Shown: one piece after another, positions 11,097-20,198 of the stretch
How the letters are laid out: the number at the start of each line of letters is the position of its first letter
How positions within the stretch are numbered: the first letter of the stretch is position 1
Origin: Deinococcus sedimenti
GTDB lineage: Bacteria; Deinococcota; Deinococci; Deinococcales; Deinococcaceae
Direction: 5' to 3'
DNA length: 64,000 bases
NCBI RefSeq assembly: GCF_014648135.1
Contig: NZ_BMQN01000001.1
Location: forward strand, 62,001-126,000
The notes under the pieces: generated by a model
What the model was told of the DNA's origin: nothing
The model's database searches: none
The model's input: only the letters and a program-made list of their open reading frames with translations
Program-made: the position numbers and the translations under genes

Positions 11097-12215
11097 TCAC
11101 CTTTTATCCAGTTCGAGGGTCTTGGAGTCGTTACCGAGGCTGAGTGTCGCGCCAGTCGCCGTGACTTCCTTCACGGTGACCTGGCTGTCCGGCAGGGTCT
11201 GTCCGACCGCCACCACCACGTAGCCGTCCTTGCTGCGGAAGATGGCGGTGTTCACCGGGCCGAGCACCACGGCGTTGAAGGCCAGCTGCTGGGTCTGGAT
11301 GAAGGTGTCGAGGGGAGTGGCGGCGGGCGCGCTGGGCGTGCCGCTGCCGACCTCGCTGATCACCTGGGGTGTGACCGGTACCGGCACGCTGGTCGGCAGC
11401 GCCGTGCCCGCCGACGCACCGGCAGGGGACGGAGTGGAGCCTGTTGCGCTGGCCACGGGACCGGTCGGGACGCGCGTCACGGCTGGAACGTTCACGCCCG
11501 CGACCGGCGGTTTCACCGGGGCAATGGCGACCGGCTCGGGTGCCGTGCTGCCGGGAGTGACGGCCACCGTGCCGCCGGGGTTGAGTGGCGTGACGACCGG
11601 AGGATTGGTGCTGCCGTCCGCTCCGGGAATGGTGGGCACCGGGATCGGACCGGTGGAGGTGCTGCCCGTCGACGCCGACGAGCCGGGCAGCGGACTCAGG
11701 CCCAGGGCACCGCCTGAAGTGATCGGCGTGACGCTGGGCGTGCTGACGACCGGTTCACTTGTGCTGGGCGTACTGACCGGCGAGGGCGTGGATGGGGCGG
11801 GCGTGCTGGTCTGGGCGCCCTGCCCACTCTCCGTGATGGACAGCGGACGGAACGGGTTGTTGCCCGGCACGGCGGCCAGCGTCCCGGCTGGATTGATCCC
11901 GGCGGGGGTGGGGGGCGTGTCCGTGGGCGCTGCGGGCTCCGGTGTGGTGGCTGAGCCGTCCGTGGGGAAAGGCGGAATGACCTCGACGTCCACCTCACCG
12001 CCGGACTGCACGCCACTGCCCTGACCGGCATTCCCCTCCGCCGGCTGGGGCGGAGTGACCGGCACGGTCTCGCCCGGCGTGGTGACGGGCGTCTGCGCCT
12101 CGGGGGTGCTGCCGCGGTTGGTCAGCACGTACCACAGGCCGATCGCGGCGACCAGAAGCAGCAGACCCAGCAGCAGTTTCATTTCTCGGGAGAGTTTGAC
12201 GGGAGCGCGCGTCAC
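11097..12215 (-). CDS. Pilus assembly protein in the PilP/PilW position
   Basis: 372 residues. One N-terminal transmembrane helix (about 14-32), then about 230 residues of low-complexity Pro/Thr/Ser/Gly sequence, then a compact C-terminal domain from about 280 (Q-Q-L-A-F-N-A-V-V-L-G to the end) with a PilP-like small beta-domain pattern (A-I-F-R-S-K-D-G-Y-V-V-V-A-V-G-Q). Position between pilO and pilQ, 4-nt overlap with pilO and 3 nt from pilQ, is that of PilP in proteobacteria or PilW in Thermus, which bridge the inner-membrane PilMNO complex to the secretin. Sequence similarity to either is not obvious; the assignment is by position and topology. Confidence 0.65.
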   Translation of the reverse strand: MTRAPVKLSREMKLLLGLLLLVAAIGLWYVLTNRGSTPEAQTPVTTPGETVPVTPPQPAEGNAGQGSGVQSGGEVDVEVIPPFPTDGSATTPEPAAPTDTPPTPAGINPAGTLAAVPGNNPFRPLSITESGQGAQTSTPAPSTPSPVSTPSTSEPVVSTPSVTPITSGGALGLSPLPGSSASTGSTSTGPIPVPTIPGADGSTNPPVVTPLNPGGTVAVTPGSTAPEPVAIAPVKPPVAGVNVPAVTRVPTGPVASATGSTPSPAGASAGTALPTSVPVPVTPQVISEVGSGTPSAPAATPLDTFIQTQQLAFNAVVLGPVNTAIFRSKDGYVVVAVGQTLPDSQVTVKEVTATGATLSLGNDSKTLELDKR

Positions 12216-12856
12216 TGGGTGCCTCCTGCCGGGGCGGGCGCGGCCGGCGCGGCGTCCGGAGCGGCCGGCGTCGCGCCAGCTGCGGGCGCGCTGGCCTGCG
12301 TGGGATCAAAGGTATACACGGTCAGGGCCAGGGTGCCTTCCAGATCCGGATCAAAACTGGACGCTTCGGGCAGTTGAAGGCTGATGTTGTTCACGTTGGT
12401 GAAGCGGCTCATGGTTTCGACCGAGCGCAGCAGCTGGAACAGTTCGCCGAACGTGCCGGAGACGTTGACGTTCAGATTGATGGGGCGGACACCGCCGGGC
12501 AGACCGGTGACGTTGCCGCTCGCGACGTTGAACGAGGACATGCTCGCGCCTGCGGCGGCTGCGTTGAGGCGGATCTCATCCAGGATGCGGTAGTAGTTCG
12601 CCGTCTGAGGCAGCGCGGCCAGGAACTCGTCCTGCTGCACCTTCAGCTTGGCCACCTCCTCGCGCAGGGCGGGCAGCTGCTGGGCGTTGCTGCGCAGGAC
12701 AGCGACGCGGGTCTGCGCCGTTTCCAGGTCACCCTGAAGCAGACTGATCTCCTGCTGCCGCGACTGGAACCGCAGGGTGTACCACAGGGCGGCCACCAGC
12801 AGGCAGGCGGCCAGGACCACGAAGAACAGGTTGCGGGGAGTGAGCTTAATCGACAC
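12212..12856 (-). CDS. pilO: Type IV pilus inner-membrane protein PilO
   Basis: 214 residues. Short cytoplasmic tail, one membrane helix (about 10-27), a coiled-coil region (about 30-75, Q-E-I-S-L-L-Q-G-D-L-E-T-A) and a periplasmic ferredoxin-like domain with an Asn-rich strand typical of PilO. The C-terminal tail is Ala/Pro-rich. Partner of PilN in the alignment complex. Overlaps pilN by 11 nt and the next gene by 4 nt, so the operon is tightly coupled. Confidence 0.87.
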   Translation of the reverse strand: MSIKLTPRNLFFVVLAACLLVAALWYTLRFQSRQQEISLLQGDLETAQTRVAVLRSNAQQLPALREEVAKLKVQQDEFLAALPQTANYYRILDEIRLNAAAAGASMSSFNVASGNVTGLPGGVRPINLNVNVSGTFGELFQLLRSVETMSRFTNVNNISLQLPEASSFDPDLEGTLALTVYTFDPTQASAPAAGATPAAPDAAPAAPAPAGGTQ

Positions 12857-13541
12857 GTCCGCCCTCCTTCACGCTCACCGGTGCTCCGGGTGCAGCGGGC
12901 GCGGCCGGCGTGGTTCCGGCCGGCGTGGTGGGGGTCGCGGCGGAGCCGTTCACGATGCCCACCGAGGCACTGAAGGTGTACTGTCCAGTGTCCCCTTCAC
13001 TCTGCAGGCTGCGGAAGTTCACGCCGAAGTTCGGATTGCTCTCGAAGGTCCGCAGGAAGTTCACGACGGCCTGCTGACTGCTCGCAGAGCCGCTCAGTTC
13101 AATTTCACGGGTCACGTTCTTGCCAGTGTACACACCGTTCTGCTGCTGAGTTGCGAGGTTGGCGGCGTCCAGCGGGCGGATGGTCATGCTCTTGAGGGCC
13201 ACTCCGCCGCCGCTGGGCAGCTGGGCGGTGAAGGTGGCCAGGTCGTTGGTCCAGTACGTCTTGGCGTCGCGCAGCTGCCCGGCGATGGCCGTGATCTGCT
13301 GCAGCTGGGTCTTCTCCTGCGTCAGCTGACGGTACTCCTGATCGGCCGGGGTCAGGGCAGCGATCTCGCCGTTGACGCTGTCGAGCTCCTTGCGGATGTT
13401 GCCGACCTTCGTGGCGGTGGCCACCTCGACGCCGATCAGGATCAGTGCGGTCAGGACCGCCACGCCGATCGCGGCGGGTTGCCACAGGGTCGGTTCGTTC
13501 TGTTTGCGGTACTGCTGGGGCAGCAGGTTGACTTCAACCAC
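12846..13541 (-). CDS. pilN: Type IV pilus inner-membrane protein PilN
   Basis: 231 residues. The N-terminal VEVNLLPQQYR is the conserved cytoplasmic peptide by which PilN binds PilM. A membrane helix (about 23-42), a coiled-coil segment and a periplasmic ferredoxin-like domain follow, then an Ala/Thr/Pro-rich tail. Overlaps pilM by 8 nt and pilO by 11 nt. Confidence 0.9.
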   Translation of the reverse strand: MVEVNLLPQQYRKQNEPTLWQPAAIGVAVLTALILIGVEVATATKVGNIRKELDSVNGEIAALTPADQEYRQLTQEKTQLQQITAIAGQLRDAKTYWTNDLATFTAQLPSGGGVALKSMTIRPLDAANLATQQQNGVYTGKNVTREIELSGSASSQQAVVNFLRTFESNPNFGVNFRSLQSEGDTGQYTFSASVGIVNGSAATPTTPAGTTPAAPAAPGAPVSVKEGGRVD

Positions 13542-14712
13542 GGCTGGTCACCCCCCGCAGCGCCAGGCCCAGCGGCACCGTGAATTCCGGCGCGTTGGCC
13601 TGCAGGTAGCCGGTGTCCACGTTGGCCTGATCGGTCTGAACGGTCAGCCAGGGGCTGGCGACCTCCACGCGGAAGCCCAGTGCGTCGCTGATCGCGGCGG
13701 CCAGACCGCGCAGTTTCGCGCCGCCCCCGGCCAGGAACGTCCGGTCGATGACGACGTCGCCACTCTGGACGCGGTAAAACTCCAGGCTGCGGCGGATCTC
13801 GGTGATCAGGTCGCCCAGCACGGGGCGCACGACCTCGAACACGCGGGCCGGGGAGTACTGCTCTCTGGACATGTCGAAGTTCAGCAGGTCCTCCTCGTCC
13901 TCGGTGGGGGTCGTGGCCGTCGCGTAGCCGAGCTTGACTTCCTCGGCGGCGCTGAAGTCCAGGTCGAACGCCTTCTGAAGCGCGGTCGTGAAGTCGTCGG
14001 CAGAGACGTTGATGTTGCGGGCCATCAGGACGCGGTCGCCGCGCACGAGGTTGATGACCGAGCTGCTCGCGCCGATCTCCATGACCAGGGCGACCTCGCC
14101 GGCCTCGGTGTAGTTGCTGCCGGTCAGGGTGCTCTTGGTCAGGTGCTCGCCCAGCAGGTTACCGCGCAGGGCGCGCAGGGCCGCGAAGGATTTGAGGTCC
14201 ACGATGCTGGGCTCCAGGCCCGCCAGGCGCAGCACCTCGACCTGACGCGCGACGGCCTCGGTGGGGGCCGCCGCGATCACGACCTCCATCTGCCCGTCGT
14301 CCGGGACGTTGGCCGGATCGTCGAGCAGGTCGAAGTCCAGGCTGACGTCGTCGATGGGGTAGGGGATGTACCGCTCGGCCTCCCACTTGATGGCCTCCTG
14401 CAGGTCCTTGCGGTCCATCTTGGGCACCATGATGTTCCGCGTGACCGCCACCTGGTTCGGGACCGAGGTGACGGCGAAGCGGTTCGTGATGCGGTGCTCG
14501 GCCAGCAGGTTCTTGAGTTCGGTGGCGACCGCCTGCGGCTCGACGACCAGCCCGTCCCGCATGCTACCGATGGGCGTGGGCACCATCACGGCGTGCTGGA
14601 GGGACGGCGGCGCGCCGGGGCGTAGGGCAACGACCTTGATGGCACTCGTGCCTATTTCCACGCCCAGGGCATTCGGGCGCGGACTGAGTAAGCGGTTCAG
14701 GAAACTCGACAT
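13534..14712 (-). CDS. pilM: Type IV pilus actin-like ATPase PilM
   Basis: 392 residues, cytoplasmic, FtsA/actin fold. Phosphate motifs GVEIGTSAIKVVAL near the N-terminus and LVMEIGASSSVINLVRGDRVLM in the middle; the C-terminal ATP-site motif is LAGGGAKLRGLAAAI. Binds the PilN N-terminal peptide and links the alignment complex to cytoplasmic motor proteins. First gene of the pil unit. GGAGGGAGA sits just upstream of the ATG and a TAAAAT box about 25 nt upstream is a possible -10, so unlike many neighbours this mRNA has a normal leader. Confidence 0.93.
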   Translation of the reverse strand: MSSFLNRLLSPRPNALGVEIGTSAIKVVALRPGAPPSLQHAVMVPTPIGSMRDGLVVEPQAVATELKNLLAEHRITNRFAVTSVPNQVAVTRNIMVPKMDRKDLQEAIKWEAERYIPYPIDDVSLDFDLLDDPANVPDDGQMEVVIAAAPTEAVARQVEVLRLAGLEPSIVDLKSFAALRALRGNLLGEHLTKSTLTGSNYTEAGEVALVMEIGASSSVINLVRGDRVLMARNINVSADDFTTALQKAFDLDFSAAEEVKLGYATATTPTEDEEDLLNFDMSREQYSPARVFEVVRPVLGDLITEIRRSLEFYRVQSGDVVIDRTFLAGGGAKLRGLAAAISDALGFRVEVASPWLTVQTDQANVDTGYLQANAPEFTVPLGLALRGVTSRG

Positions 14713-15140
14713 TCTCCCTCCAGGATCACGCGGATTTTAGCATTCACTCATCTGGCGGCGGGAAGGCCGGAGCAGGCAGCGAGACGACGACGCACGAACA
14801 ACGAAGTGAGGACCGGCTGTTCAACTCCAAGATCACCTCACCACTCACGCAACCCTGACTCCCTGAAACGCGCACGGCGCGGCCGGGCGTCTTCCAACTC
14901 CGGTCACCTGCTGCCGCCTCCGGACCCTGGTGGGCACGACACGAGCAGCCCGGTCACCCCCCCGTGCATGAACATGAAGGCTTCTTGAACGGGGTGCTTT
15001 AGTACACCACAAGTCAGGCCCGTATTTCATCCAATTCCTCACGCTCCCGTGAGCCGAAGGCATGAAGCAGATGAGCGCCGCCTCCCGGTCCGCCCGCCCA
15101 TCGGAACCGGGCCGGGCTCCGGCCCCCGCTCCATGCCGTT
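14713..15140. other. Intergenic region between pilM and a lipoprotein gene
   Basis: 428 bases without a convincing gene on either strand. It holds the pilM promoter/RBS at its left end and, at 15109-15125, a 7-bp GGGCCGG/CCGGCCC hairpin with a 3-base loop that probably ends the lipoprotein transcript on the minus strand. No repeat of family R1 or R2 is seen here. Confidence 0.6.
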
Positions 15141-15863
15141 CTAGCGGGCTGCGAGATCCGGAGTGAAGACCCGCACGGCACCACGGGCGTCGACGGTCAC
15201 CAGCCAGGCACCCACCATGCCCAGTCGCCCCGGCGGGTGCGGCACCCGGCCCCTGAGCACGCCCGCCGCGTCCCGGCGCTCCAAGTGGTCCCCCGTCAGC
15301 CGGTACGTTCCGGCAGGGATCTCGACCTGTGACTGCTGGTCCCCCTGCACGCCATCGGCCCGCCAGTTCAGGACCGTGAAGGCCGCCCCTGGCAGCGCCC
15401 AGCCGTCCGCGACGCGGACCACCCGGCCGTCCAGCAGCACGTACTCCTGACCGTCGCCGCCGGTGAGAGCTGCGGCCGGCGTCCCCAGCACGCCCGCCGC
15501 AGGAGTCCCGGCGTAATCGACCGCCGTGCCGTTCTCCCGGTACACCCGCCCGGCGCTGAGCGCCGCGACCCGACCCACCGTGACCGTCCGCGGCGCCCCG
15601 TCCAGTGTCACGATCACCCCCAGCGACGGCACGCCTGCCCAGGCCTGCCCCGCCTGCCACGCGACATCTGCCGCGCGGGGCACGGCCGGGCAGCTGACCT
15701 GGAAGGAGGGAGCGCGGGCCACGCAGGCCCGTCCGGCCGCGACCCACGCGACCCCGGCCTCGCTGAACGCGGCCCTCAGACCATCGTCCGGGCGGGAAGC
15801 CGTGGTCACGGACGGCGCGCACGCCGTCAGACTCAGAAGCAGGGCACTCAGCAGGACACGCAT
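15141..15863 (-). CDS. Hypothetical lipoprotein
   Basis: 240 residues. MRVLLSALLLSLTAC is a lipoprotein signal with lipobox LTAC, so the mature protein is anchored by its Cys. The rest is a beta-rich extracytoplasmic domain with several Gly-turn repeats (VTLDGAPRTVTVGRVAALSAGRVYRE, YVLLDGRVVRVADGWALPG), reminiscent of beta-propeller or WD-like repeats, but no family was recognised. Start chosen for the signal peptide; a CAGAAT box ends 6 nt before the ATG. Cell-envelope location near murF is the only context. Confidence 0.72.
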   Translation of the reverse strand: MRVLLSALLLSLTACAPSVTTASRPDDGLRAAFSEAGVAWVAAGRACVARAPSFQVSCPAVPRAADVAWQAGQAWAGVPSLGVIVTLDGAPRTVTVGRVAALSAGRVYRENGTAVDYAGTPAAGVLGTPAAALTGGDGQEYVLLDGRVVRVADGWALPGAAFTVLNWRADGVQGDQQSQVEIPAGTYRLTGDHLERRDAAGVLRGRVPHPPGRLGMVGAWLVTVDARGAVRVFTPDLAAR

Positions 15864-15966
15864 CCCAGTATTCTGCCCAGCCGGTCCCTGAGCGGCATGA
15901 AGGCCGCCCCCGGCGCCCCTCTGGCGGCACGCCCCCGAGCTGGCCACGGACACGCTTCGCCAGGAT

Positions 15967-17292
15967 TCAGGTGCCTGGGCGGTCGTCCAGGCTGCCGGCC
16001 CGTTCCAGGAGAGCCTGCACGACCACGTCCAGACCCACCCCCTCCTGCGCGCGCCGCTCGGGCGTCCAGCTGATCCCGCGACTGGCCTTCACCAGAACGA
16101 CGTCCCCGTCCCGGACCTCGGCCAGCAGCGCCGACAGCAGCTCCGGTACGGTCGCGACCGCCCGTTCGCCCAGCTCGGCGGCGAAGGCCCCCACCCCGAA
16201 CGTCAGGTCCGCGCGTTCCCGGGCGTACGCGCCCACCTCGGCATGCAGGGCCCGCTCGGTCGGGCCGAGTTCCAGCATGCGGCCCAGCACGCTGATGCGC
16301 CGCCCCTGCCCGCCCGGCTGCCCCCACCCGTGCAGGGCGTCCAGCGCCGCGCGTACCGCCACGGGCGAGGCGTTGTACGCGTCGTCAATCACCGTGAAGC
16401 GCCCCGGGTGCACCCGGTACCGGCCGCCGGGCACGCTGACCGCCGCGAGCCTCCCGGCCGCCTCTGAGAGGTCCAGCTGCGCGTCCCGCGCCAGCGTGAG
16501 GGCCAGCACCGCCGCCTCGGCCTGCACCCGAGCGGCCAGCGGCAGCACCACCGGCACCCCCTCGAACGTGAACGACGCGCCCTGCGGCGACACCGTCAGG
16601 TTCTGCCCGGCGTGCGTCACGGTCCCGAAGCCGTAGCTGTCCACGCCCGGGTAGTAGGCCGAGGCCTGCTCGCCGACCAGACCCCGCACAGCCTGCCCCG
16701 GCCCGTCCATCAGGATCACGCCCTTCTCCCGCGCGATGCCCTCGATACTGCCCAGCTGCTCCAGGTGCGCCGGGCCGATGGTCGTGACGACGCCCACGTC
16801 CGGGCGGACCAGATCCACCAGTTCAGCCATCTCCCCGACCCGGTCGATGCCCATCTCGACCACCAGCGGCCGGCCCGACCGACCGAACTCGATCAGGAAA
16901 CAGGCAATGGCGGGCATGGTGTTGAACACCGGCATGAACAGCGCGTCCAGCGCGGCCGCCACGTAACTTTTCGCGGTGGTCTTCCCGGCGCTGCCGGTGA
17001 CGCCCACCACCAGCGGGGCGTACGCGCGCTCCGCCCGCGCCCATGCGAACAGCGCCGCCTGCGCCTCCGGCACCCGCACGGCGCGCGGCACGTCCAGATC
17101 CGTCAGGACGAACGGCGCCCCCGCCGCCAGCGCCTGCTCCACGAACGCATTCCCGTGCATCCGCTCGCCGGGCAGCGCCACGAACGCCACGTCGGGCGAC
17201 GCCTCGCGTGAATCCCAGGTCAGGCGCCGCGCCGCGCGGGCCTCCGGGTGAACAGTGGCCTGAAACGGCAGGGGCAGATGCGGGTCCAGCAT
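15967..17292 (-). CDS. murF: UDP-N-acetylmuramoyl-tripeptide--D-alanyl-D-alanine ligase
   Basis: 441 residues. Adds D-Ala-D-Ala to the UDP-MurNAc-tripeptide in the last cytoplasmic peptidoglycan step. Three-domain Mur ligase: N-terminal UDP-binding domain with WDSREASPDVAFVALPGERMHGNAF, ATP-binding GVTGSAGKTTAKSY at about residue 100, EMGIDRVGEM and TTIGPAHLEQLGS in the central domain, and DDAYNASPVAVRAAL in the C-terminal part. TAGCCT ends 7 nt before the ATG. Not embedded in a dcw cluster here. Confidence 0.94.
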   Translation of the reverse strand: MLDPHLPLPFQATVHPEARAARRLTWDSREASPDVAFVALPGERMHGNAFVEQALAAGAPFVLTDLDVPRAVRVPEAQAALFAWARAERAYAPLVVGVTGSAGKTTAKSYVAAALDALFMPVFNTMPAIACFLIEFGRSGRPLVVEMGIDRVGEMAELVDLVRPDVGVVTTIGPAHLEQLGSIEGIAREKGVILMDGPGQAVRGLVGEQASAYYPGVDSYGFGTVTHAGQNLTVSPQGASFTFEGVPVVLPLAARVQAEAAVLALTLARDAQLDLSEAAGRLAAVSVPGGRYRVHPGRFTVIDDAYNASPVAVRAALDALHGWGQPGGQGRRISVLGRMLELGPTERALHAEVGAYARERADLTFGVGAFAAELGERAVATVPELLSALLAEVRDGDVVLVKASRGISWTPERRAQEGVGLDVVVQALLERAGSLDDRPGT

Positions 17293-17385
17293 GATGGGCA
17301 GGCTAACACCCCGGCGGACCCCGGTCCGGCACTGACCGCCAGCACATCAAGTCCCGCCCCACCGTGAGTAGACCATGCAGGTCTT

Positions 17386-19143
17386 ATGAAAACCATGCCT
17401 GTTCTCCTGCTGACCGTTGCGCTGGGCCTGACCGCCTGCACCACCGGTCCCCTCACCCCGGTCCCCGCCAACGTCACCATCCTGGGTCTGAACGACTTCC
17501 ACGGCAACCTCGCCCAGAGCGACTTCACCCCTGTCGACGGAAAGACGATCAAAGCCGGTGGTATTGAAGCCATCGCCGCCGAAATCAGCGACGCCCGCAA
17601 AACCAACCCGAACACCATCTTCGTGGGCGGCGGCGACCTGATCGGTGCAAGCCCCATCAACAGTGGCCTGCTGCGCGACGAACCCGCCGTGTACGCCCTG
17701 AACAGCATGGGCATGAAAGTCAGCGCGCTCGGCAACCACGAGTTCGACCAGGGCCTCGACGAACTGCTGCGTATGCAGAACGGTGGATGCAACAGCAACG
17801 ACGCCGCCAAAGCCTGCCAGTACGAACCCACCTACACCGGCGCGACCTTCAAGTGGATCGGCGCCAACGTCACGTACAACGCTGCCTCCGGCAAGACCGG
17901 AATGCCCTTCGCGCCCTACATCATCCAGGACATCAACGGCCTGAAGATCGCCTTCGTGGGCGCCGTCACCAAAACCACGCCCGGCATCGTGTCCCCCGAC
18001 GGCGTGAAGATGCTGAACTTCACCGACGAAGCGGCCGCCGTGAACAGGTACATCCCCGAGATCAAGGCCAAGAAACCCGACGCGATCATCATGCTGATCC
18101 ACGAGGGCGGCGACATTGTGCGGAAAGACGCCGCAGGTAACGACATCAACAAAGACGTGAATTACAGCACCGTTGGGTGCAAGGTCCTGGATGAGAAGAC
18201 GCCCATTGTCGACATCGCCAAGCGCGTCGACCCGGCCGTCAGCGCCATCATCAGCGGCCACAGCCACCAGGGCTATAACTGCCTGGTGCCCGACCCCACC
18301 GGCAAGGACCGCATCGTCATCCAGGGTGAACAGTACGGTCACCTGCTCCAGCGGCTCGACCTGGTGGTCGACAAGGCCAACCACCGCGTGATGGAAGTCA
18401 AGGCGGCGAACCTCGTCGTGAACTACGACGCCCGCAAGGCCAACGGCACGCTGGACGCCAGCATGACCACCATCCTGAACAAGGCGAACGCGAAGGTGAC
18501 CGCGATCAGCAGCGTGCAGATCGCCACGCTGGGCGATCAGCAGATCCGCCGCGGCTACACCAACGGCGCCGAGGACCGGAAGATCGAATCCGCGCTCGGC
18601 GACGTCATTGCCGACGCCCTGCTGTACGCCACGAAGGACCAGGGCGCCCAGATCGGCCTGATGAACCCCGGCGGCATCCGCAAGGACCTGCCCGGCACCG
18701 TCAACCCCGGCAACGCCGTGACCTTCGGTGACGTGTTCGCCGTGCACCCCTTCGGCAACACCACCACGGTCGTGACCCTGACCGGCCAGCAGATCAAGGA
18801 CCTGCTGGAGCAGCAGTGGAGCGGCGGGAACGCGACCGCCAACAAGCTGCTCCAGGTGTCTGAAGGCTTCAGCTACAAGTACACGCTGAGCAACCCCGAC
18901 GGTCAGCGCGTGAACATCGCCGACATCACCCTGAACGGCACGCCCATCAGCGCGACCGCCACCTACCGCGTCGCCACGAACAACTTCCTGGCGGGCGGCG
19001 GCGACAACTTCAGCGTGTTCAAGAGCGCCACGAACGTCACCCAGCTGCCCGGCCTGAGCGACACCGACGTCCTCAGCAAGTACCTGAAGGCGTTCGGCCC
19101 CAGCCTGAAGAACGTCGTCAAGGGCCGCATCATCAAGCTCTGA
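17386..19143 (+). CDS. Secreted 5'-nucleotidase / UshA-family lipoprotein
   Basis: 585 residues. Lipoprotein signal ending LTAC, then a calcineurin-like metallophosphatase domain with [10 protein letters not shown] (metal Asp/His), [18 protein letters not shown] and SGHSHQGYN. From about residue 370 a 5'-nucleotidase C-terminal substrate domain follows ([38 protein letters not shown]). Probably hydrolyses extracellular nucleotides for phosphate and nucleoside salvage; D. radiodurans is known to export nucleotides after irradiation. A close paralogue lies at 46719. A GC-rich hairpin (19159-19188) follows the stop. Confidence 0.9.
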   Translation: MKTMPVLLLTVALGLTACTTGPLTPVPANVTILGLNDFHGNLAQSDFTPVDGKTIKAGGIEAIAAEISDARKTNPNTIFVGGGDLIGASPINSGLLRDEPAVYALNSMGMKVSALGNHEFDQGLDELLRMQNGGCNSNDAAKACQYEPTYTGATFKWIGANVTYNAASGKTGMPFAPYIIQDINGLKIAFVGAVTKTTPGIVSPDGVKMLNFTDEAAAVNRYIPEIKAKKPDAIIMLIHEGGDIVRKDAAGNDINKDVNYSTVGCKVLDEKTPIVDIAKRVDPAVSAIISGHSHQGYNCLVPDPTGKDRIVIQGEQYGHLLQRLDLVVDKANHRVMEVKAANLVVNYDARKANGTLDASMTTILNKANAKVTAISSVQIATLGDQQIRRGYTNGAEDRKIESALGDVIADALLYATKDQGAQIGLMNPGGIRKDLPGTVNPGNAVTFGDVFAVHPFGNTTTVVTLTGQQIKDLLEQQWSGGNATANKLLQVSEGFSYKYTLSNPDGQRVNIADITLNGTPISATATYRVATNNFLAGGGDNFSVFKSATNVTQLPGLSDTDVLSKYLKAFGPSLKNVVKGRIIKL

Positions 19144-19158
19144 TCTGACCTGCTCCCT

Positions 19159-19188
19159 GCCCGCCCTGGCTGACGCGCCGGGGCGGGC
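19159..19188 (+). terminator. Probable terminator after the first 5'-nucleotidase
   Basis: 8-bp GCCCGCCC/GGGCGGGC stem (19159-19166 with 19181-19188), followed by TGTGCTTT. The -10 box of the next gene starts 8 bases further on. Confidence 0.6.
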
Positions 19189-19207
19189 TGTGCTTTACCC
19201 TGACCCC

Positions 19208-20191
19208 GTGACCCGCCACCACCTGACTCTGGACGCCCTGCACACCGTCTGGGACCACGCCCTTCCTCCCGCCCTGACCGTCGCCAGCGGGGACACCGTC
19301 ACGCTGGATACCCTGGACGCCTCCGGCGGCGGCGTGGCCCGCCGTGTCGCGAGCGGCGATCTGAGCGCCCCGGAGGACCTGCGCGCCCTGATCCTCGCGG
19401 ACGCCCGCGACCCCCTGAGCGGCCCGCGCGGGCATCCTCTGACCGGCCCGGTGTACGTGGACGGCGCGCAGCCCGGCGACGCCCTGCGCATCGAGATTCT
19501 CGAGGTCCGCACCGCCGCGTGGGGCTGGACCGGCTGCCGCCCGGACGGCATCGGCCTGCTCGACGCCGCCCTGGCCGCCGAGGGCCTGCGCCCTCACACG
19601 CACCTGTGGGACCTGCGCGCCGGAACGCACGCGGATTTCAGGCCCGGCATCCGCGTGCCCCTCGCACCGTTCCCCGGCGTGATCGGCGTCGCGCCCGGCA
19701 CTCCGGGACCTCACCCCACCGCGCCGCCCCGGCACGTCGGCGGGAACATGGACGTCCGGCAGCTCGTGGCGGGCAGCACCCTGTGGCTCCCGGTCGAGGT
19801 GTCCGGCGCGCTGCTGTCCGCCGGGGACCTGCACGCTGCGCAGGGCGACGGCGAGGTGAGCGGCACCGGCATCGAAACCGGCGGCCAGCTGACCCTGCGC
19901 GTCCACGTCGAGAAGGACGCCGGGATCACCACCCCGGAATTCACCACGCTCACCGGCGGCGGCCACAGCCGCCAGTGGCACGCCACCACTGGCCACCACC
20001 CCGACCTGATGGAAGCCGCCCGCATCGCCCTGCGCGCTGGCCTGCGCCGCCTGCAAGCGCGGGGCCTGAGCCTGGAAGACGCCTACGTTCTCGCCAGCGC
20101 CTGCGTGGACCTGAAGATCAGCCAGATCGTGGACGCCCCCCACTACACCGTCAGCGCGTTCCTGCCCCTGGACATCTTCTTGGAGGGCTGA
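19208..20191 (+). CDS. Acetamidase/formamidase family protein
   Basis: 327 residues from a GTG. FmdA/AmdA-type amidohydrolase that would release ammonia from formamide, acetamide or a related small amide; substrate not deducible. Family features: SGDTVTLDTLDASGG near the N-terminus, HPLTGPVYVDGAQPGDALRIEIL, PFPGVIGVAP, PPRHVGGNMDVRQL and the C-terminal LASACVDLKISQIVD. TACCCT (19196-19201) ends 6 nt before the GTG, which sets the start and suggests a leaderless mRNA. Convergent with the amidohydrolase that ends 7 nt downstream. Confidence 0.87.
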   Translation: MTRHHLTLDALHTVWDHALPPALTVASGDTVTLDTLDASGGGVARRVASGDLSAPEDLRALILADARDPLSGPRGHPLTGPVYVDGAQPGDALRIEILEVRTAAWGWTGCRPDGIGLLDAALAAEGLRPHTHLWDLRAGTHADFRPGIRVPLAPFPGVIGVAPGTPGPHPTAPPRHVGGNMDVRQLVAGSTLWLPVEVSGALLSAGDLHAAQGDGEVSGTGIETGGQLTLRVHVEKDAGITTPEFTTLTGGGHSRQWHATTGHHPDLMEAARIALRAGLRRLQARGLSLEDAYVLASACVDLKISQIVDAPHYTVSAFLPLDIFLEG

Positions 20192-20198
20192 ACAGCCC

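Noticed and set aside
14845..15930. Long minus-strand frame overlapping the lipoprotein gene
   Set aside because: Arg/Gly-rich shadow; the alternative frame has a lipoprotein signal and normal composition.
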